Origin: Lentilactobacillus sunkii DSM 19904
GTDB lineage: Bacteria > Bacillota > Bacilli > Lactobacillales > Lactobacillaceae
NCBI RefSeq assembly: GCF_001435575.1
Contig: NZ_AZEA01000002.1
Coordinates: 62,001 to 126,000, forward strand
Direction: 5' to 3'
DNA length: 64,000 nucleotides
In this document: positions 1 to 8,524 of the stretch, in pieces
How the letters are laid out: the number at the start of each line of letters is the position of its first letter
How positions within the stretch are numbered: the stretch's first letter is position 1
Translations under genes and position numbers: made by a program
The notes under the pieces: model-generated
The model's input: only the letters and a program-made list of their open reading frames with translations
Databases searched by the model: none
What the model was told of the DNA's origin: nothing

Positions 1-1
1 G

Positions 2-40
2 ATTGAAGCAGACTTGAAAGCCCGCCATCAAGCCGCATAA
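2..40 (+). CDS. C-terminal end of an unidentified protein (partial)
   Basis: Only the last 12 codons and a TAA stop lie in the window, reading IEADLKARHQAA. The tail has no cysteines, so it is not the CxCxxxxCxC end expected of a CopY repressor, even though a copper operon follows. A terminator hairpin closes the gene, so it is probably a separate transcription unit. The function cannot be told. Confidence 0.5.
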   Translation: MEADLKARHQAA

Positions 41-52
41 AACCCATCTCAT

Positions 53-117
53 AATAGGATTAAGCCAACCGGAAACTGCTATCAAATCAGTTTTTGGAGG
101 CCTTAATCCTATTTTTT
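53..117 (+). terminator. Rho-independent terminator of the upstream gene
   Basis: AATAGGATTAAG (53-64) pairs with CTTAATCCTATT (102-113), and a run of T follows. The loop is long (37 nt). The hairpin separates the truncated first gene from the copper operon. Confidence 0.75.
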
Positions 118-128
118 TGATTTTTAAG

Positions 129-183
129 TTGACAGATGTAAACTTCAGCGATAAGATAGAAACAGTTAAAGTTTACGGATGTA
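129..183 (+). promoter_or_regulatory. Copper-operon promoter with two CopY-type cop boxes
   Basis: The promoter reads TTGACA (129-134), a 17-nt spacer, then TAAGAT (152-157). GACAGATGTA (131-140) matches the cop-box core KACANNYGTA exactly and overlaps the -35. TACGGATGTA (174-183) is a second box with one mismatch, just downstream of the expected start site. This arrangement fits repression by a CopY protein that copper releases. No copY gene is in the window. Confidence 0.8.
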
Positions 184-211
184 GACTTAAAGAAGAAATG
201 GAGATGGCGTT

Positions 212-580
212 TTGAAATTAATTGTCTTAGTGATTGGCCTTGGAATTATCGGCTTTATTGGTTGGTGGTTCTTCGCTAAGCATCAAGTTGCTGAAGAAAG
301 TGCCGCAGTTGCCGATGATCAACAAGTTGTCGACGTTGAGGTCAAAGGTGGGTATTCACCAGAAGTTGTTATCTTGAAAAAAGGTGTTCCCGCAATCCTC
401 AACTTTACCCGTACGGATTCATCATCATGTTTGGATCGGGTTATATTTTCAGATTTTGGGATTAATCAAGAACTTCCCCAAAACGAAAAAGAGTCAATCC
501 AAATCGATACCGACAAAGCTGGGGAATATGCCTGGCAATGCGGCATGGATATGTTCCACGGTAAATTAGTCATTAAATAA
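212..580 (+). CDS. cupA: CupA-like membrane-anchored copper chaperone (cupredoxin fold)
   Basis: This 122-residue protein starts at TTG with GGAGA 7 nt upstream. Residues 2-21 form one hydrophobic N-terminal helix. A cupredoxin-like domain follows, with Cys73 and a C-terminal CGMDMFHG block (Cys110, Met112, Met114, His116). Pneumococcal CupA has the same size, a membrane anchor and Cys/Met Cu(I) ligands in corresponding places. It probably captures Cu(I) at the membrane and passes it to CopA. It is first in a three-gene operon behind cop boxes, and the next gene is a soluble paralogue of its domain. The family assignment rests on motif and context; the Cu(I) stoichiometry cannot be read from sequence. 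Confidence 0.8.
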   Translation: MKLIVLVIGLGIIGFIGWWFFAKHQVAEESAAVADDQQVVDVEVKGGYSPEVVILKKGVPAILNFTRTDSSSCLDRVIFSDFGINQELPQNEKESIQIDTDKAGEYAWQCGMDMFHGKLVIK

Positions 581-595
581 ATGGAGGAATTAATT

Positions 596-868
596 ATGAG
601 TGAAAACAAACAGACAGTTAATGTAACAGTTGCAGGCGGATACGAACCATCAGTCATTAAGTTGAAGAAAGGTATCCCTGCCGAAATTAACTTCAAGCGG
701 ACAAACGATCAAGGATGTTTAGACGTTGTCCATTCCAATGAATTAGGCTTCTCAGAAAAGCTCCCCATCAACGTCACCAAAACCGTTCAGGTACCAACTG
801 ACAAATCAGGTGAATTTGGCTTCAGCTGTGGCATGGACATGTTCAAAGGAAAAGTCGAGGTGGAATAA
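596..868 (+). CDS. Stand-alone soluble cupredoxin domain, probable CopA partner
   Basis: This 90-residue protein has no signal or membrane segment. I start it at ATG 596, where GGAGGA at 583-588 is well spaced; the in-frame ATG at 581 lies upstream of that site and has no Shine-Dalgarno. It is paralogous to the domain of the preceding protein: GGYxPxVxxLKKGxPAxxNFxRT, one Cys near the middle, and a C-terminal SCGMDMFKG block. The stop overlaps the copA start by one base (TAATG), which predicts translational coupling. In streptococci an equivalent cupredoxin-type domain is the N-terminus of CopA itself; here it is a separate protein. A role as cytosolic Cu(I) donor replacing CopZ is inferred. 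Confidence 0.75.
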   Translation: MSENKQTVNVTVAGGYEPSVIKLKKGIPAEINFKRTNDQGCLDVVHSNELGFSEKLPINVTKTVQVPTDKSGEFGFSCGMDMFKGKVEVE

Positions 869-2793
869 TGAGCATTACAAAAAGATTTTGGATCTCTTTA
901 ATATTCTCTCTGCCGATGTTGGTTGAAATGATTCTTAAGCCCTTCGGCTGGATGATGCCGGGTGGTGAATGGACCATGTTTACCCTAACGACCGTTGTCA
1001 TGGTGGTCGCAGCCGGACCGTTTATTCAAAGCGCCTGGTCATCATTTAAAAAGCACCACTCCAATATGGATACTTTGGTTGCCATCGGAACAACAACCGC
1101 CTATGTTTACAGCATCTACGCAATGGCGACAAATCAACCAGTGTTCTTCGAGAGTGCCGCATTTGTAACAACCTTTGTCCTGCTTGGCCAAGTATTCGAA
1201 GAACGGATGCGCAATAATGCGTCAAACGCCGTGGAAAAATTAGTCAACTTACAGGCCAAAGATGCCGAAGTTATCCGTGACGGCAAAGCTGTCAAAGTGC
1301 CGGTATCTGAGATTGTGGTTGGTGACATCATTAAAGTTCGTCCCGGCGAAAAGATTGCCGTGGATGGCCAGATTGTTACCGGTTCATCAACGATTGATGA
1401 ATCGATGATTACCGGTGAAAGTATGCCGGTTGAAAAGAAGATCGGTGATTCCGTTGTTGGCGCGACCGTCAACGGATCTGGGGCGTTCACATTTAAAGCT
1501 GGCAAAGTTGGTAAAAATACCATGCTGGCCCAAATTGTTGAGCTGGTTAAAAAAGCTCAGAACAGTCATGCACCAATTCAGGGATTAACTGATAAGGTTT
1601 CTGAAATCTTCGTTCCCCTTGTTTTGATCATTGCCATTTTAACTTTCTTGATTTGGTACGTCTTCATCGGTGCCAGCGTCGCCAGTTCATTAATCTTTGC
1701 CGTATCAGTTGTTGTGATCGCCTGCCCATGTGCCCTTGGTCTGGCAACCCCAACTGCATTAATGGTTGGAACCGGCCGCAGTGCTCGAATGGGAATCCTC
1801 ATCAAAAATGGTGAAGTTCTGGAAGCCGTTAATGACGTCAAAACTGTTATTTTCGATAAAACAGGAACAATCACCGTTGGTAAGCCTCAAGTAACTGATG
1901 TAATTGGTAATTCAGATAAAGTATTAAGCATCGCCGCAAGTTTGGAACAGTCATCCGAACATCCTTTGGCAACCGCAATTCTCAAAAAGGCCAAAGAAGC
2001 CGGATTGGAAATGACCCCATCACAAAACTTCAAGGCAATTGAAGGAAAAGGGGTTCAAGCTGATGTCGACGGCGAGAGTGCGTTTGTCGGTAATGATAAA
2101 TTACTCACCGACATGAAAGTCAGTGATTCTCTTAAAGCAAAAATGACCACCCTTCAACACCAAGCTAAAACCGTTGTATTTGTTGGGCAAGGTGATCAGA
2201 TTATCGGCTTAATTGCCATTCAGGATGCACCAAAACCAACCTCTGAAGACGCCATTTCAGCCCTTAAATCCAAAGGTTTGAAGACCGTTATGCTGACCGG
2301 TGATAATCAGGCTGTATCTCAAGCCATTGCCGATCAAGTTGGCATTGACCAAGTTGTCGCGGACGTTTTACCAGGAGACAAAGCTGATCAAGTTAAGAAA
2401 TTCCAGCAGTCCGGAAAAGTTGCCTTTGTTGGTGACGGTATTAACGACGCCCCAGCATTAAGCACCGCTGATGTGGGAATCGCCATGGGATCGGGAACTG
2501 ATATCGCCATTGAATCCGGTGGAATTGTCTTGGTTAAGAATGATCTTCGTGATGTCTACAAAGCATTGGAATTAAGTAAGAAGACGTTCAACCGGATCAA
2601 ACTGAATTTGTTCTGGGCATTTGTATACAACGTCTTGGGTATTCCAGTCGCAGCCGGATTATTCTACTTTATCGGCTTGGCACTAAGCCCCGAATTGGCT
2701 GGCTTGGCAATGGCCTTAAGTTCATTGTCAGTTGTCACAAGTTCCGTCTTGTTGAACAGAGCCAAGATTACGCCAAGTGCTGAAATTGCTTAA
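868..2793 (+). CDS. copA: Cu(I)-exporting P1B-type ATPase without N-terminal metal-binding domain
   Basis: This 641-residue protein pumps Cu(I) out of the cell using ATP. Seen are TGES (182-185), the membrane CPC (286-288), the phosphorylated DKTGT (Asp330), SEHPL near 361, GDGINDAP near 522, the TM7 YN pair (587-588) and the TM8 MxxSS (615-619). CPC plus YN plus MxxSS is the Cu(I)-type signature; CopB-type pumps have CPH. The protein begins almost directly with the first transmembrane helix and has no CxxC HMA or cupredoxin domain, which the two preceding genes supply separately. It is the last gene of the copper operon and is followed by a strong terminator. Confidence 0.95.
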   Translation: MSITKRFWISLIFSLPMLVEMILKPFGWMMPGGEWTMFTLTTVVMVVAAGPFIQSAWSSFKKHHSNMDTLVAIGTTTAYVYSIYAMATNQPVFFESAAFVTTFVLLGQVFEERMRNNASNAVEKLVNLQAKDAEVIRDGKAVKVPVSEIVVGDIIKVRPGEKIAVDGQIVTGSSTIDESMITGESMPVEKKIGDSVVGATVNGSGAFTFKAGKVGKNTMLAQIVELVKKAQNSHAPIQGLTDKVSEIFVPLVLIIAILTFLIWYVFIGASVASSLIFAVSVVVIACPCALGLATPTALMVGTGRSARMGILIKNGEVLEAVNDVKTVIFDKTGTITVGKPQVTDVIGNSDKVLSIAASLEQSSEHPLATAILKKAKEAGLEMTPSQNFKAIEGKGVQADVDGESAFVGNDKLLTDMKVSDSLKAKMTTLQHQAKTVVFVGQGDQIIGLIAIQDAPKPTSEDAISALKSKGLKTVMLTGDNQAVSQAIADQVGIDQVVADVLPGDKADQVKKFQQSGKVAFVGDGINDAPALSTADVGIAMGSGTDIAIESGGIVLVKNDLRDVYKALELSKKTFNRIKLNLFWAFVYNVLGIPVAAGLFYFIGLALSPELAGLAMALSSLSVVTSSVLLNRAKITPSAEIA

Positions 2794-2826
2794 GCTTTTC
2801 GTTAACTAAATATTGTAATGCACTCA

Positions 2827-2876
2827 AAATGGGTGGCCCATAAGCGATAAACTTATGAGCCACCCATTTAATTTGA
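2827..2876. terminator. Bidirectional terminator between copA and the TSUP gene
   Basis: AAATGGGTGGC followed by CATAAG (2827-2844) pairs with CTTATGAGCCACCCATTT (2852-2869). T- and A-rich flanks let it serve both convergent genes. Confidence 0.8.
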
Positions 2877-2888
2877 TTTTAAACTCGT

Positions 2889-3632
2889 TTAAAGATAAGC
2901 CTGGTAGCCCAACACAAACGCCAAGATGACAGCAAACACGCCAACTGCCAGCTTAATCACGTTTGAAGGGATATACCGGACAATGATCGGCCCAATGTAT
3001 CCACCCGTGAATAAGCCCAGGAGCAATGGAATAATCACTTCCCAGGCAATCGGAATCGTGCATATGAACATGATGGCAGCCACGATGTTGTTGCAAAACG
3101 ACGCAAAATTTCGCATTGAATTATAAATTGCATAATTTTCATGAACAATTTTGGATAGGACCGCAATCATCAACAGACCTGACGCTGCCCCAAAATAACC
3201 GGCATACATTCCAACCAGGAACGTACTCAGCCAACTAACAAAAGTGGCCAACCGAGTATTAACAGCCTGACGACCTCTGCGCTTTGGCGATAAAATCATG
3301 ATTCCGGCCGCCATAATAAAGACCGGCACGATTTTCTTAAATCCGGCATTTGAACTGTGGATTAGAATGATCGCCCCAAACACACCACCGAGGGTATTCA
3401 ACACAGCAATTTGAAAAGCCTGTTTCCAATGCCCATGCAGCTCACGTAATGATGAAGTGACAGTTCCTAATCCGCCGCCAACTTGGGCAACCGTAATCGT
3501 CGCATTCGCAGTAATTGGTGCAATCCCCACGGACAGCAGGACCGGGTACAACGTCAAGGACGCCATCCCCACGATCCCCGTTAAAATTCCAGCTAATAAA
3601 CTCATCAGTACCAAATAAACAATTGAAAGCAT
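2889..3632 (-). CDS. TSUP (TauE/SafE) family membrane exporter
   Basis: This 247-residue protein is almost entirely hydrophobic, with about eight predicted helices. Its N-terminus has the family's small-residue-rich helix (GILTGIVGMASLTLYPVLL), and a second such helix begins in the second half, giving the two-repeat TSUP layout. GAGGGGAG precedes the ATG. TSUP proteins move sulfur compounds or small organic anions; the substrate here is unknown. It converges on copA. A second, more distant TSUP protein lies at 49559-50320. Confidence 0.8.
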   Translation of the reverse strand: MLSIVYLVLMSLLAGILTGIVGMASLTLYPVLLSVGIAPITANATITVAQVGGGLGTVTSSLRELHGHWKQAFQIAVLNTLGGVFGAIILIHSSNAGFKKIVPVFIMAAGIMILSPKRRGRQAVNTRLATFVSWLSTFLVGMYAGYFGAASGLLMIAVLSKIVHENYAIYNSMRNFASFCNNIVAAIMFICTIPIAWEVIIPLLLGLFTGGYIGPIIVRYIPSNVIKLAVGVFAVILAFVLGYQAYL

Positions 3633-3815
3633 AATTCTCCCCTCACATCAACGGCACTGTTTGTTTTGGTTACGCCTGCACTTACCAATAGTTACTTTCA
3701 TATTAACACGAATGCTTTGATTTCAGTGACTTGAACCCGGTAAAACTGTGATCGACGAAAGCTTTCGAACAAGAAAATGGCAGCCTGCAGCTGTATCCGC
3801 TTACATCCGCCAATT

Positions 3816-3870
3816 AAAAAAAACTCAAGGCGCAGTGCAACATTTAGGGGAAAACATGACACGCCTTGAG
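3816..3870 (-). terminator. Second minus-strand terminator-like hairpin
   Basis: CTCAAGGCG (3824-3832) pairs with CGCCTTGAG (3862-3870). On the minus strand an eight-base U run follows. It lies about 70 bases beyond the first hairpin of the ABC-F gene and could be a back-up terminator or end an unknown short transcript. Confidence 0.6.
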
Positions 3871-3930
3871 CTGATGATGCTTAATAATTTTACAACAGGT
3901 TAACCCGGTAAATCAAGGATAATTTTTGGT

Positions 3931-3962
3931 AATAAAATGCCACACAGGTCAAAATGTGTGGT
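3931..3962 (-). terminator. Terminator of the ABC-F gene
   Basis: CCACAC (3940-3945) pairs with GTGTGG (3956-3961). On the minus strand the hairpin is followed by a T-rich stretch. The stem is short, so termination may be partial. Confidence 0.6.
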
Positions 3963-3975
3963 ATCGTGATTTATA

Positions 3976-5550
3976 TTATTTTTGTGATTCTTCTCGAATA
4001 ACCGGCTTTTCTTTCAAGCTCAGCTGCTCAACGTTCAATACCTTATCAACCAATCCGTCATAAAAGCTCGACTCATGGCTAACAATAATCAGGTTACCGG
4101 GGAAACGGTCAAGGGCTCGTTTCAGAGCTTCCTTGGTTTCCTCATCCAAATGGTTGGTGGGCTCATCCATGATCAGAAAATTGGTTGGTGTGAATTCCAT
4201 CATTGCCAGCTTAACCTTGGTCTGCTCCCCACCGGAAAGCTCACCAATCGGCTTAATCGCATTGGCAGCGTCCAGGCCACACTTTGCCAACTTGGTCCGA
4301 ATGGTTCGTTGGTTCAGCTTGGGGAACTTATCGGAAATAATCTGCATGGGCGTCATGCGGTTATTATCCCATTCAAGTTCCTGGCTGAAGTAACTGATGT
4401 GTGACGACGGTGAAAACTTGGCGCTTCCACCCTTGGCAGGTAATTGACCCAAAATCGATTTAATCAAAGTTGATTTACCAACCCCGTTAAATCCGGCAAA
4501 GCCAAACTTTTCACCCATTGAAATGGTGAAGGTCACCGGCTTAAGCAAAGGCTTGTTATATCCAACCGATAAGTGGTCAACAGTCAAAGCTTCGTGAGAA
4601 CCGGTTTCTTCATATGGAAAGTTGAAGCTTGCCTTGATATTGGTTGAAGGCGGATCAATCTTATCCATATGGGAGAGCTTCTTCTCCCGTGATTTGGCCA
4701 TCGTCGACTTTGAACCGGCCTTGTTTTTACGAATAAAACGCTCAGCTTTTTCAATTTCAACCTGCTGCTTATCATATTCACGCTGCTGGAACTCTTCTCG
4801 TTCAGCCCGCTGTCTCATCGCCTGCTTGAAGCTGCCGCGATATTTGGTAATCTTACCAAAGGCAACGTTAATAATACAGTTGGTGATCTTTTCCAGGAAG
4901 TCATAATCATGAGATACAACCAGGGCTGAACCGGAGAACCCATTAAGGTAATCAATCAGCCAGTCGATCTGGGCAGTATCCAAATAGTTGGTAGGCTCAT
5001 CAAGTAAAATCACGTCTGGATCAGCCAGCAGCATCTTAGCCAAGATAATCTTAGAACGCTGCCCACCAGACATCTTACCAACCAGATGATCTCGGCCAAT
5101 GTTATCCAAGCCTAATCCTGTAATGGTTTGTTCGATTCTGGTATCAATATTGTAGAAATCGCTTGAATCCAAAATATCTTGAAGCTTCCCAGCCCGCTCC
5201 AACAATTTATCGTCAGCGGTCTCGGCATACTTGTTATACAGTGCATTCAATTGATCGCTGGTTTTGTAGAGATCGGCAAAAGCAGTTCTCAAAAAGTCGA
5301 TGAGGGTCAAGTCTTCCTCAACGTCGGCATATTGGTCCAAATAACCAATCTTGATGTTTTTCTGCCACTTTATATCTCCAGAAAGCGGCAGTTCGCTTCC
5401 GGTGATGATCTTAATCAGAGTTGATTTTCCAACTCCGTTTTGACCGACCACGCCCATGTGCTCGCCTTTTTCAAGCGTAAATTCAGCATCTTTATACAGA
5501 TCTTTCTCGGCGAAACTCATTGAAAGATTTGATACGGATAGTAATGGCAA
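3976..5550 (-). CDS. ABC-F family ATPase (ribosome-associated type)
   Basis: This 524-residue protein has two ABC domains and no membrane segments. Domain 1 has Walker A at 36-43, MSGGQ at 160-164 and LLDEPTNYLD at 182-191. A charged linker with helical character (about 240-305) follows. Domain 2 has Walker A at 353-360, LSGGE at 438-442 and MDEPTNHLD at 461-469. This is the ABC-F layout, whose members act on the ribosome in translation control or antibiotic protection. It resembles housekeeping YbiT/YkpA-type members more than known resistance proteins, but sequence alone cannot settle that. It starts at TTG with AAGGAG 9 nt upstream; there is no alternative ATG nearby. Confidence 0.88.
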   Translation of the reverse strand: MPLLSVSNLSMSFAEKDLYKDAEFTLEKGEHMGVVGQNGVGKSTLIKIITGSELPLSGDIKWQKNIKIGYLDQYADVEEDLTLIDFLRTAFADLYKTSDQLNALYNKYAETADDKLLERAGKLQDILDSSDFYNIDTRIEQTITGLGLDNIGRDHLVGKMSGGQRSKIILAKMLLADPDVILLDEPTNYLDTAQIDWLIDYLNGFSGSALVVSHDYDFLEKITNCIINVAFGKITKYRGSFKQAMRQRAEREEFQQREYDKQQVEIEKAERFIRKNKAGSKSTMAKSREKKLSHMDKIDPPSTNIKASFNFPYEETGSHEALTVDHLSVGYNKPLLKPVTFTISMGEKFGFAGFNGVGKSTLIKSILGQLPAKGGSAKFSPSSHISYFSQELEWDNNRMTPMQIISDKFPKLNQRTIRTKLAKCGLDAANAIKPIGELSGGEQTKVKLAMMEFTPTNFLIMDEPTNHLDEETKEALKRALDRFPGNLIIVSHESSFYDGLVDKVLNVEQLSLKEKPVIREESQK

Positions 5551-5690
5551 AAAAGTTCACTCCTTAATTAATTCGAATACTACATACATTTTGTTACGTT
5601 ACTCTTGTTTCCTATAGTAGTCAAACTAATCGTGCGAAGAAATTTTGAAGGTATATAATGTAAACATCACTTTTTAAAGGATGAAAAATA

Positions 5691-6044
5691 ATGAATATTA
5701 GAGAAATTGAGTACATTACGATTCCAGTCTCAGATTTAGAAGCCAGCCTGCGCTTTTACCACGAGGTTTTTGATTTAAAAATCGTCGACTTGCCAAATGG
5801 TGACAAGGGTGCCGACCTTAACAAAATGTTTTTGGATTTTAGACAGGAAGAAACCGTTGATAATCCGATTTCTTTTGGCCTAATCGCCAAAGATAAAATG
5901 GTCGATATTAAGGCCCACCTCATCAATTACTTCGTCGATATTGTCGATGAACCAACCCAGAAAACCGAAGTAAGGAGAAACGTTAACTCGATTACGATTC
6001 TCGATCCTGATAAGAACCGCATCGAGGTTAATGAGTTTAGATAA
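5691..6044 (+). CDS. VOC family (glyoxalase/bleomycin-resistance fold) protein
   Basis: This 117-residue protein has the short βαβββ pattern of the vicinal-oxygen-chelate family: ITIPVSDLEASLRFYHEVF at the start and ILDPDKNRIEVNEF at the end (the usual DPDGN-E motif with K for G). The substrate is unknown. AAAGGATG precedes the ATG. The stop overlaps the start of the next gene by one base (TAATG), so the two are probably co-translated. Confidence 0.8.
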   Translation: MNIREIEYITIPVSDLEASLRFYHEVFDLKIVDLPNGDKGADLNKMFLDFRQEETVDNPISFGLIAKDKMVDIKAHLINYFVDIVDEPTQKTEVRRNVNSITILDPDKNRIEVNEFR

Positions 6045-6718
6045 TGGATATAACCAGGTATCTCTCAACTAAATCGCTGCAGGTTCTGAAATTTATCGGG
6101 TTTTTGGCTGTGTATCTAATTGTGGAATCCGTCTTTGAAATTGCCAGTGATTACGTCAAGAAGCCATTAGATGCCCGCCACCTGCTTGGCTTTTCACTAG
6201 TTTTGATTGCCGGTGGTCTAGCTTTGATCGGCTGGCGGTATGGCAAGCAGCTTGACGCTAACAACCCCCGAAAGATTGGCAGAAAGAAGCCAACCGCCCA
6301 ACGAATTGCCCAATTGATTTGGATCTTTGTCCTGATGACAGCTGTCCAAATCTTCTGGCAGTGGCTGATTTCCAAACACATTCTGACTCTGCCGAGCAAT
6401 CAGCAAGCAGTTAACGCCGCTCAAATGAAAAATCCCGTCTTAAACATCTTTTTCGCCGGGTTTTTAGCCCCAATCTTTGAGGAACTCATTTTCCGGGGAA
6501 TCTTTATGAACTACTTCTTCAATAAAGATAATCGGCTGAATAATATTTTGGCCGTTTTAGTCAGCGGCGCGATCTTCGGCTTTGCCCATGAACTGAGCTT
6601 TGATGCCACGTGGATCATGTATTCAATTCTGGGATGTTGCCTGTCGTTTGCGTACATGCATTTCCGAGATATTCGATACAGTATTGCCTTACACATGATG
6701 AATAATTTGATTCCATAG
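6044..6718 (+). CDS. CPBP family intramembrane metalloprotease
   Basis: This 224-residue membrane protein has about six helices. It carries the family motifs EELIFRG and, further on, FAHELSF; together these supply the glutamates and histidine of the Abi/CPBP (Rce1-like) active site. In lactobacilli such proteins are often tied to bacteriocin immunity or surface-protein processing, but no bacteriocin gene is nearby. It is translationally coupled to the VOC gene and followed by a clear terminator. Confidence 0.85.
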   Translation: MDITRYLSTKSLQVLKFIGFLAVYLIVESVFEIASDYVKKPLDARHLLGFSLVLIAGGLALIGWRYGKQLDANNPRKIGRKKPTAQRIAQLIWIFVLMTAVQIFWQWLISKHILTLPSNQQAVNAAQMKNPVLNIFFAGFLAPIFEELIFRGIFMNYFFNKDNRLNNILAVLVSGAIFGFAHELSFDATWIMYSILGCCLSFAYMHFRDIRYSIALHMMNNLIP

Positions 6719-6721
6719 AAT

Positions 6722-6758
6722 AAAGGACAGCTGAATTTTCAGTTGTCCTTTGTTTTAT
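6722..6758 (+). terminator. Terminator after the CPBP gene
   Basis: AAAGGACAGCTGAA (6722-6735) pairs with TTCAGTTGTCCTTT (6738-6751), and a T-rich tail follows. The convergent YxeA-like gene ends just beyond it, so it may act in both directions. Confidence 0.8.
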
Positions 6759-6762
6759 GGGA

Positions 6763-7125
6763 TTATTTTGAATTCACAATTTTATCTCTGGCAGCTTTTG
6801 GAATCTGGTTATAGGTAATCTGCTCATATTGATTAACCTTCTTGACTCGTGACCAGCCAATTCTAATAAACCGATTTTTGACAAACCTGTGACCATTGAT
6901 GGAACCGACTTCCATCCGTTTATGATTGCCGTCTTTGTCCCATCCGTTCACGATATAATAATATCGCTTTGGATAACCGGCCGGGGCCTTTTCCATTCTT
7001 TCAACGTGGCCGCTAACCTGGCCGTAATAATAAGTATTCCCATAATTATAATCAAGCCAAAAGCCACCAAGCAGGCCGACAACTGCCACCACGACAATTG
7101 TCGTAATAATTGTATCCTTCTTCAT
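6763..7125 (-). CDS. YxeA-like (DUF1093) exported protein
   Basis: This protein of about 120 residues has an N-terminal hydrophobic segment (about residues 7-24) that acts as a signal or anchor. A small β-rich domain follows with YYYGQVSGH, RYYYIVNGWDKDGN and IRIGWSRVKKVNQYEQI. These fit the YxeA family of short secreted Firmicute proteins, whose role is unknown. I prefer ATG 7125, which has GGGGG 7 nt upstream, to the in-frame TTG at 7131. It is a single-gene unit. Confidence 0.7.
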   Translation of the reverse strand: MKKDTIITTIVVVAVVGLLGGFWLDYNYGNTYYYGQVSGHVERMEKAPAGYPKRYYYIVNGWDKDGNHKRMEVGSINGHRFVKNRFIRIGWSRVKKVNQYEQITYNQIPKAARDKIVNSK

Positions 7126-7207
7126 TTTCAATCCCCCGTCTGATAATCATGCGTTTAACCAAAGGATAACCAGATAGTGAAAAGCCGTCAATTACTTTGA
7201 ATCACGA

Positions 7208-8392
7208 CTATTTTCGAGCCATCCGTTCCAGATAACTTTCAAGCTTAGGATCATGAGCATGCAGATACATCCCTTTGATTCCCCGCCGCAGCAAAACATT
7301 CAAAGAGTTCCGGAGCAGCTCAACCTTACTTGCTTCATAGTCTTCGGGGCTCATGTCCGCGCGATGCTTGAAGATTTCCACATCGGTCACCTTGCTGGGA
7401 TCGACGCCCAAGCGGTTATCAGCAGTTAAATAAAATGGCGGTCCAATGATGATACCGATGTAGTTCAAATCAAATCCCTGAACAGTATAAATACTGCCGA
7501 CTTCATTGATGGTTTGCGGCTGTTCGGCCCAAGGGGTGCTGGTGAAATTATATTGGTCCCAAGGCAAATGAAAGTTGCCCTCGTTAACCAGGTGCTTGCC
7601 GCCATCCAACGTCGAAGGATAGCCGCTGGTAGATGTCATCCGTGATAAGCCGTATTTATCATTCTTTTTAGTAATCGTTTGAAACATCTTCTCAGCATCC
7701 GGGAAAATCTGAAAGTCGTAATCCCCGATATCTGAAGGCACGTGGCCTATCACATCCCCATCAATGAAATGGTCCAGCCAATCCATCAACTTGGGACTGG
7801 CCTGCATTCTAAACTGCTGCTTTAGGTGGACCAAATCATGCGGGTAGGGTTCGATCAACTTTTCCAATCGGGCCTTGTTCCAAAAACTCTTCGTCCGCAG
7901 TACCTGGTGAGGATCGAAGACGACAATCGTGACTCTACTCAGCTGAATGATATCTTTCAATTGGTTGTCACCATAATAATTATTGTAGTGATCTGGCTTG
8001 CTTAATAACAAATGAGCCTCATCGACCACCGTCAAATTCACGTGTTTGTCCTGCTTGTGCATTTGATTGATGAAGCTGGTCGGTCGCTGATAATATTTCT
8101 TCAGCATGTTGGGTGTTTGGCCGGCAAGCTCGCGGTATACTTTCAGAAGCTCTGGATGGTTGACCAGAAAGTAAGAATCATCCACTTCTTGAGCCAACTC
8201 AGTAAAAAGTTGGTTGAGGATCAGACTCTTACCGGTGCCGGCATCCCCCATCAAGACAAACACAGCGTGTCCATCTTCTTTCAGATGGGTGCGGGTAAAG
8301 TCATCAATTTGCTTAAGGACGGATTTTTGGTGATCAGTCAATTCAATATTTTTCGAAAATGCATTTAAGGTATGCGACTCTAAAGATTCCAT
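7208..8392 (-). CDS. DUF2075 domain ATPase (Schlafen-like DNA/RNA helicase family)
   Basis: This 394-residue cytosolic protein has Walker A GDAGTGKS (49-56), a Walker B-type VVDEAHLLL near 120, FRMQ, and a late VYTVQG-like motif (IYTVQGFDLNYIGII) resembling superfamily 1 helicase motif V/VI. This matches the DUF2075/COG3410 family. It probably couples ATP hydrolysis to nucleic-acid work, but no partner nuclease or defence gene adjoins it. AAGGAG sits 7 nt before the ATG. It is a single-gene unit. Confidence 0.8.
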   Translation of the reverse strand: MESLESHTLNAFSKNIELTDHQKSVLKQIDDFTRTHLKEDGHAVFVLMGDAGTGKSLILNQLFTELAQEVDDSYFLVNHPELLKVYRELAGQTPNMLKKYYQRPTSFINQMHKQDKHVNLTVVDEAHLLLSKPDHYNNYYGDNQLKDIIQLSRVTIVVFDPHQVLRTKSFWNKARLEKLIEPYPHDLVHLKQQFRMQASPKLMDWLDHFIDGDVIGHVPSDIGDYDFQIFPDAEKMFQTITKKNDKYGLSRMTSTSGYPSTLDGGKHLVNEGNFHLPWDQYNFTSTPWAEQPQTINEVGSIYTVQGFDLNYIGIIIGPPFYLTADNRLGVDPSKVTDVEIFKHRADMSPEDYEASKVELLRNSLNVLLRRGIKGMYLHAHDPKLESYLERMARK

Positions 8393-8524
8393 CGATTTAC
8401 TCCTTCAATAAAAGCTGATAATTTAATGATAGCTTTTTGCCACACGATTTTCCACAAAGATAAGGCTTGCAATCGCCACCATTTATAATGAATAATAGAT
8501 TTAAAATGACCTTCGAGGAGAATT

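Larger units (their letters stand above)
3633..3975. other. 343-nt intergenic region, mostly terminators
   Basis: I see no convincing gene here. The region holds the upstream sequence of the TSUP gene and two inverted repeats facing the minus strand, listed separately. One short plus-strand frame at 3854 (15 codons) has a poor ribosome site and overlaps a hairpin, so I do not call it. Confidence 0.5.

Noticed and set aside
1-40. End of a CopY repressor gene
   Set aside because: The tail lacks the CxCxxxxCxC copper motif, and a terminator separates it from the copper operon.
3854-3901. 15-codon ORF on the plus strand
   Set aside because: It has only a poor ribosome site, overlaps a minus-strand terminator hairpin, and shows no recognisable sequence.
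6044-6718. Bacteriocin locus around the CPBP protease
   Set aside because: No double-glycine leader peptide, bacteriocin transporter or two-component system is nearby.
7208-8392. Phage-defence system around the DUF2075 ATPase
   Set aside because: No nuclease, methylase or other defence partner is adjacent. The neighbours are a YxeA-like protein and an amidohydrolase.
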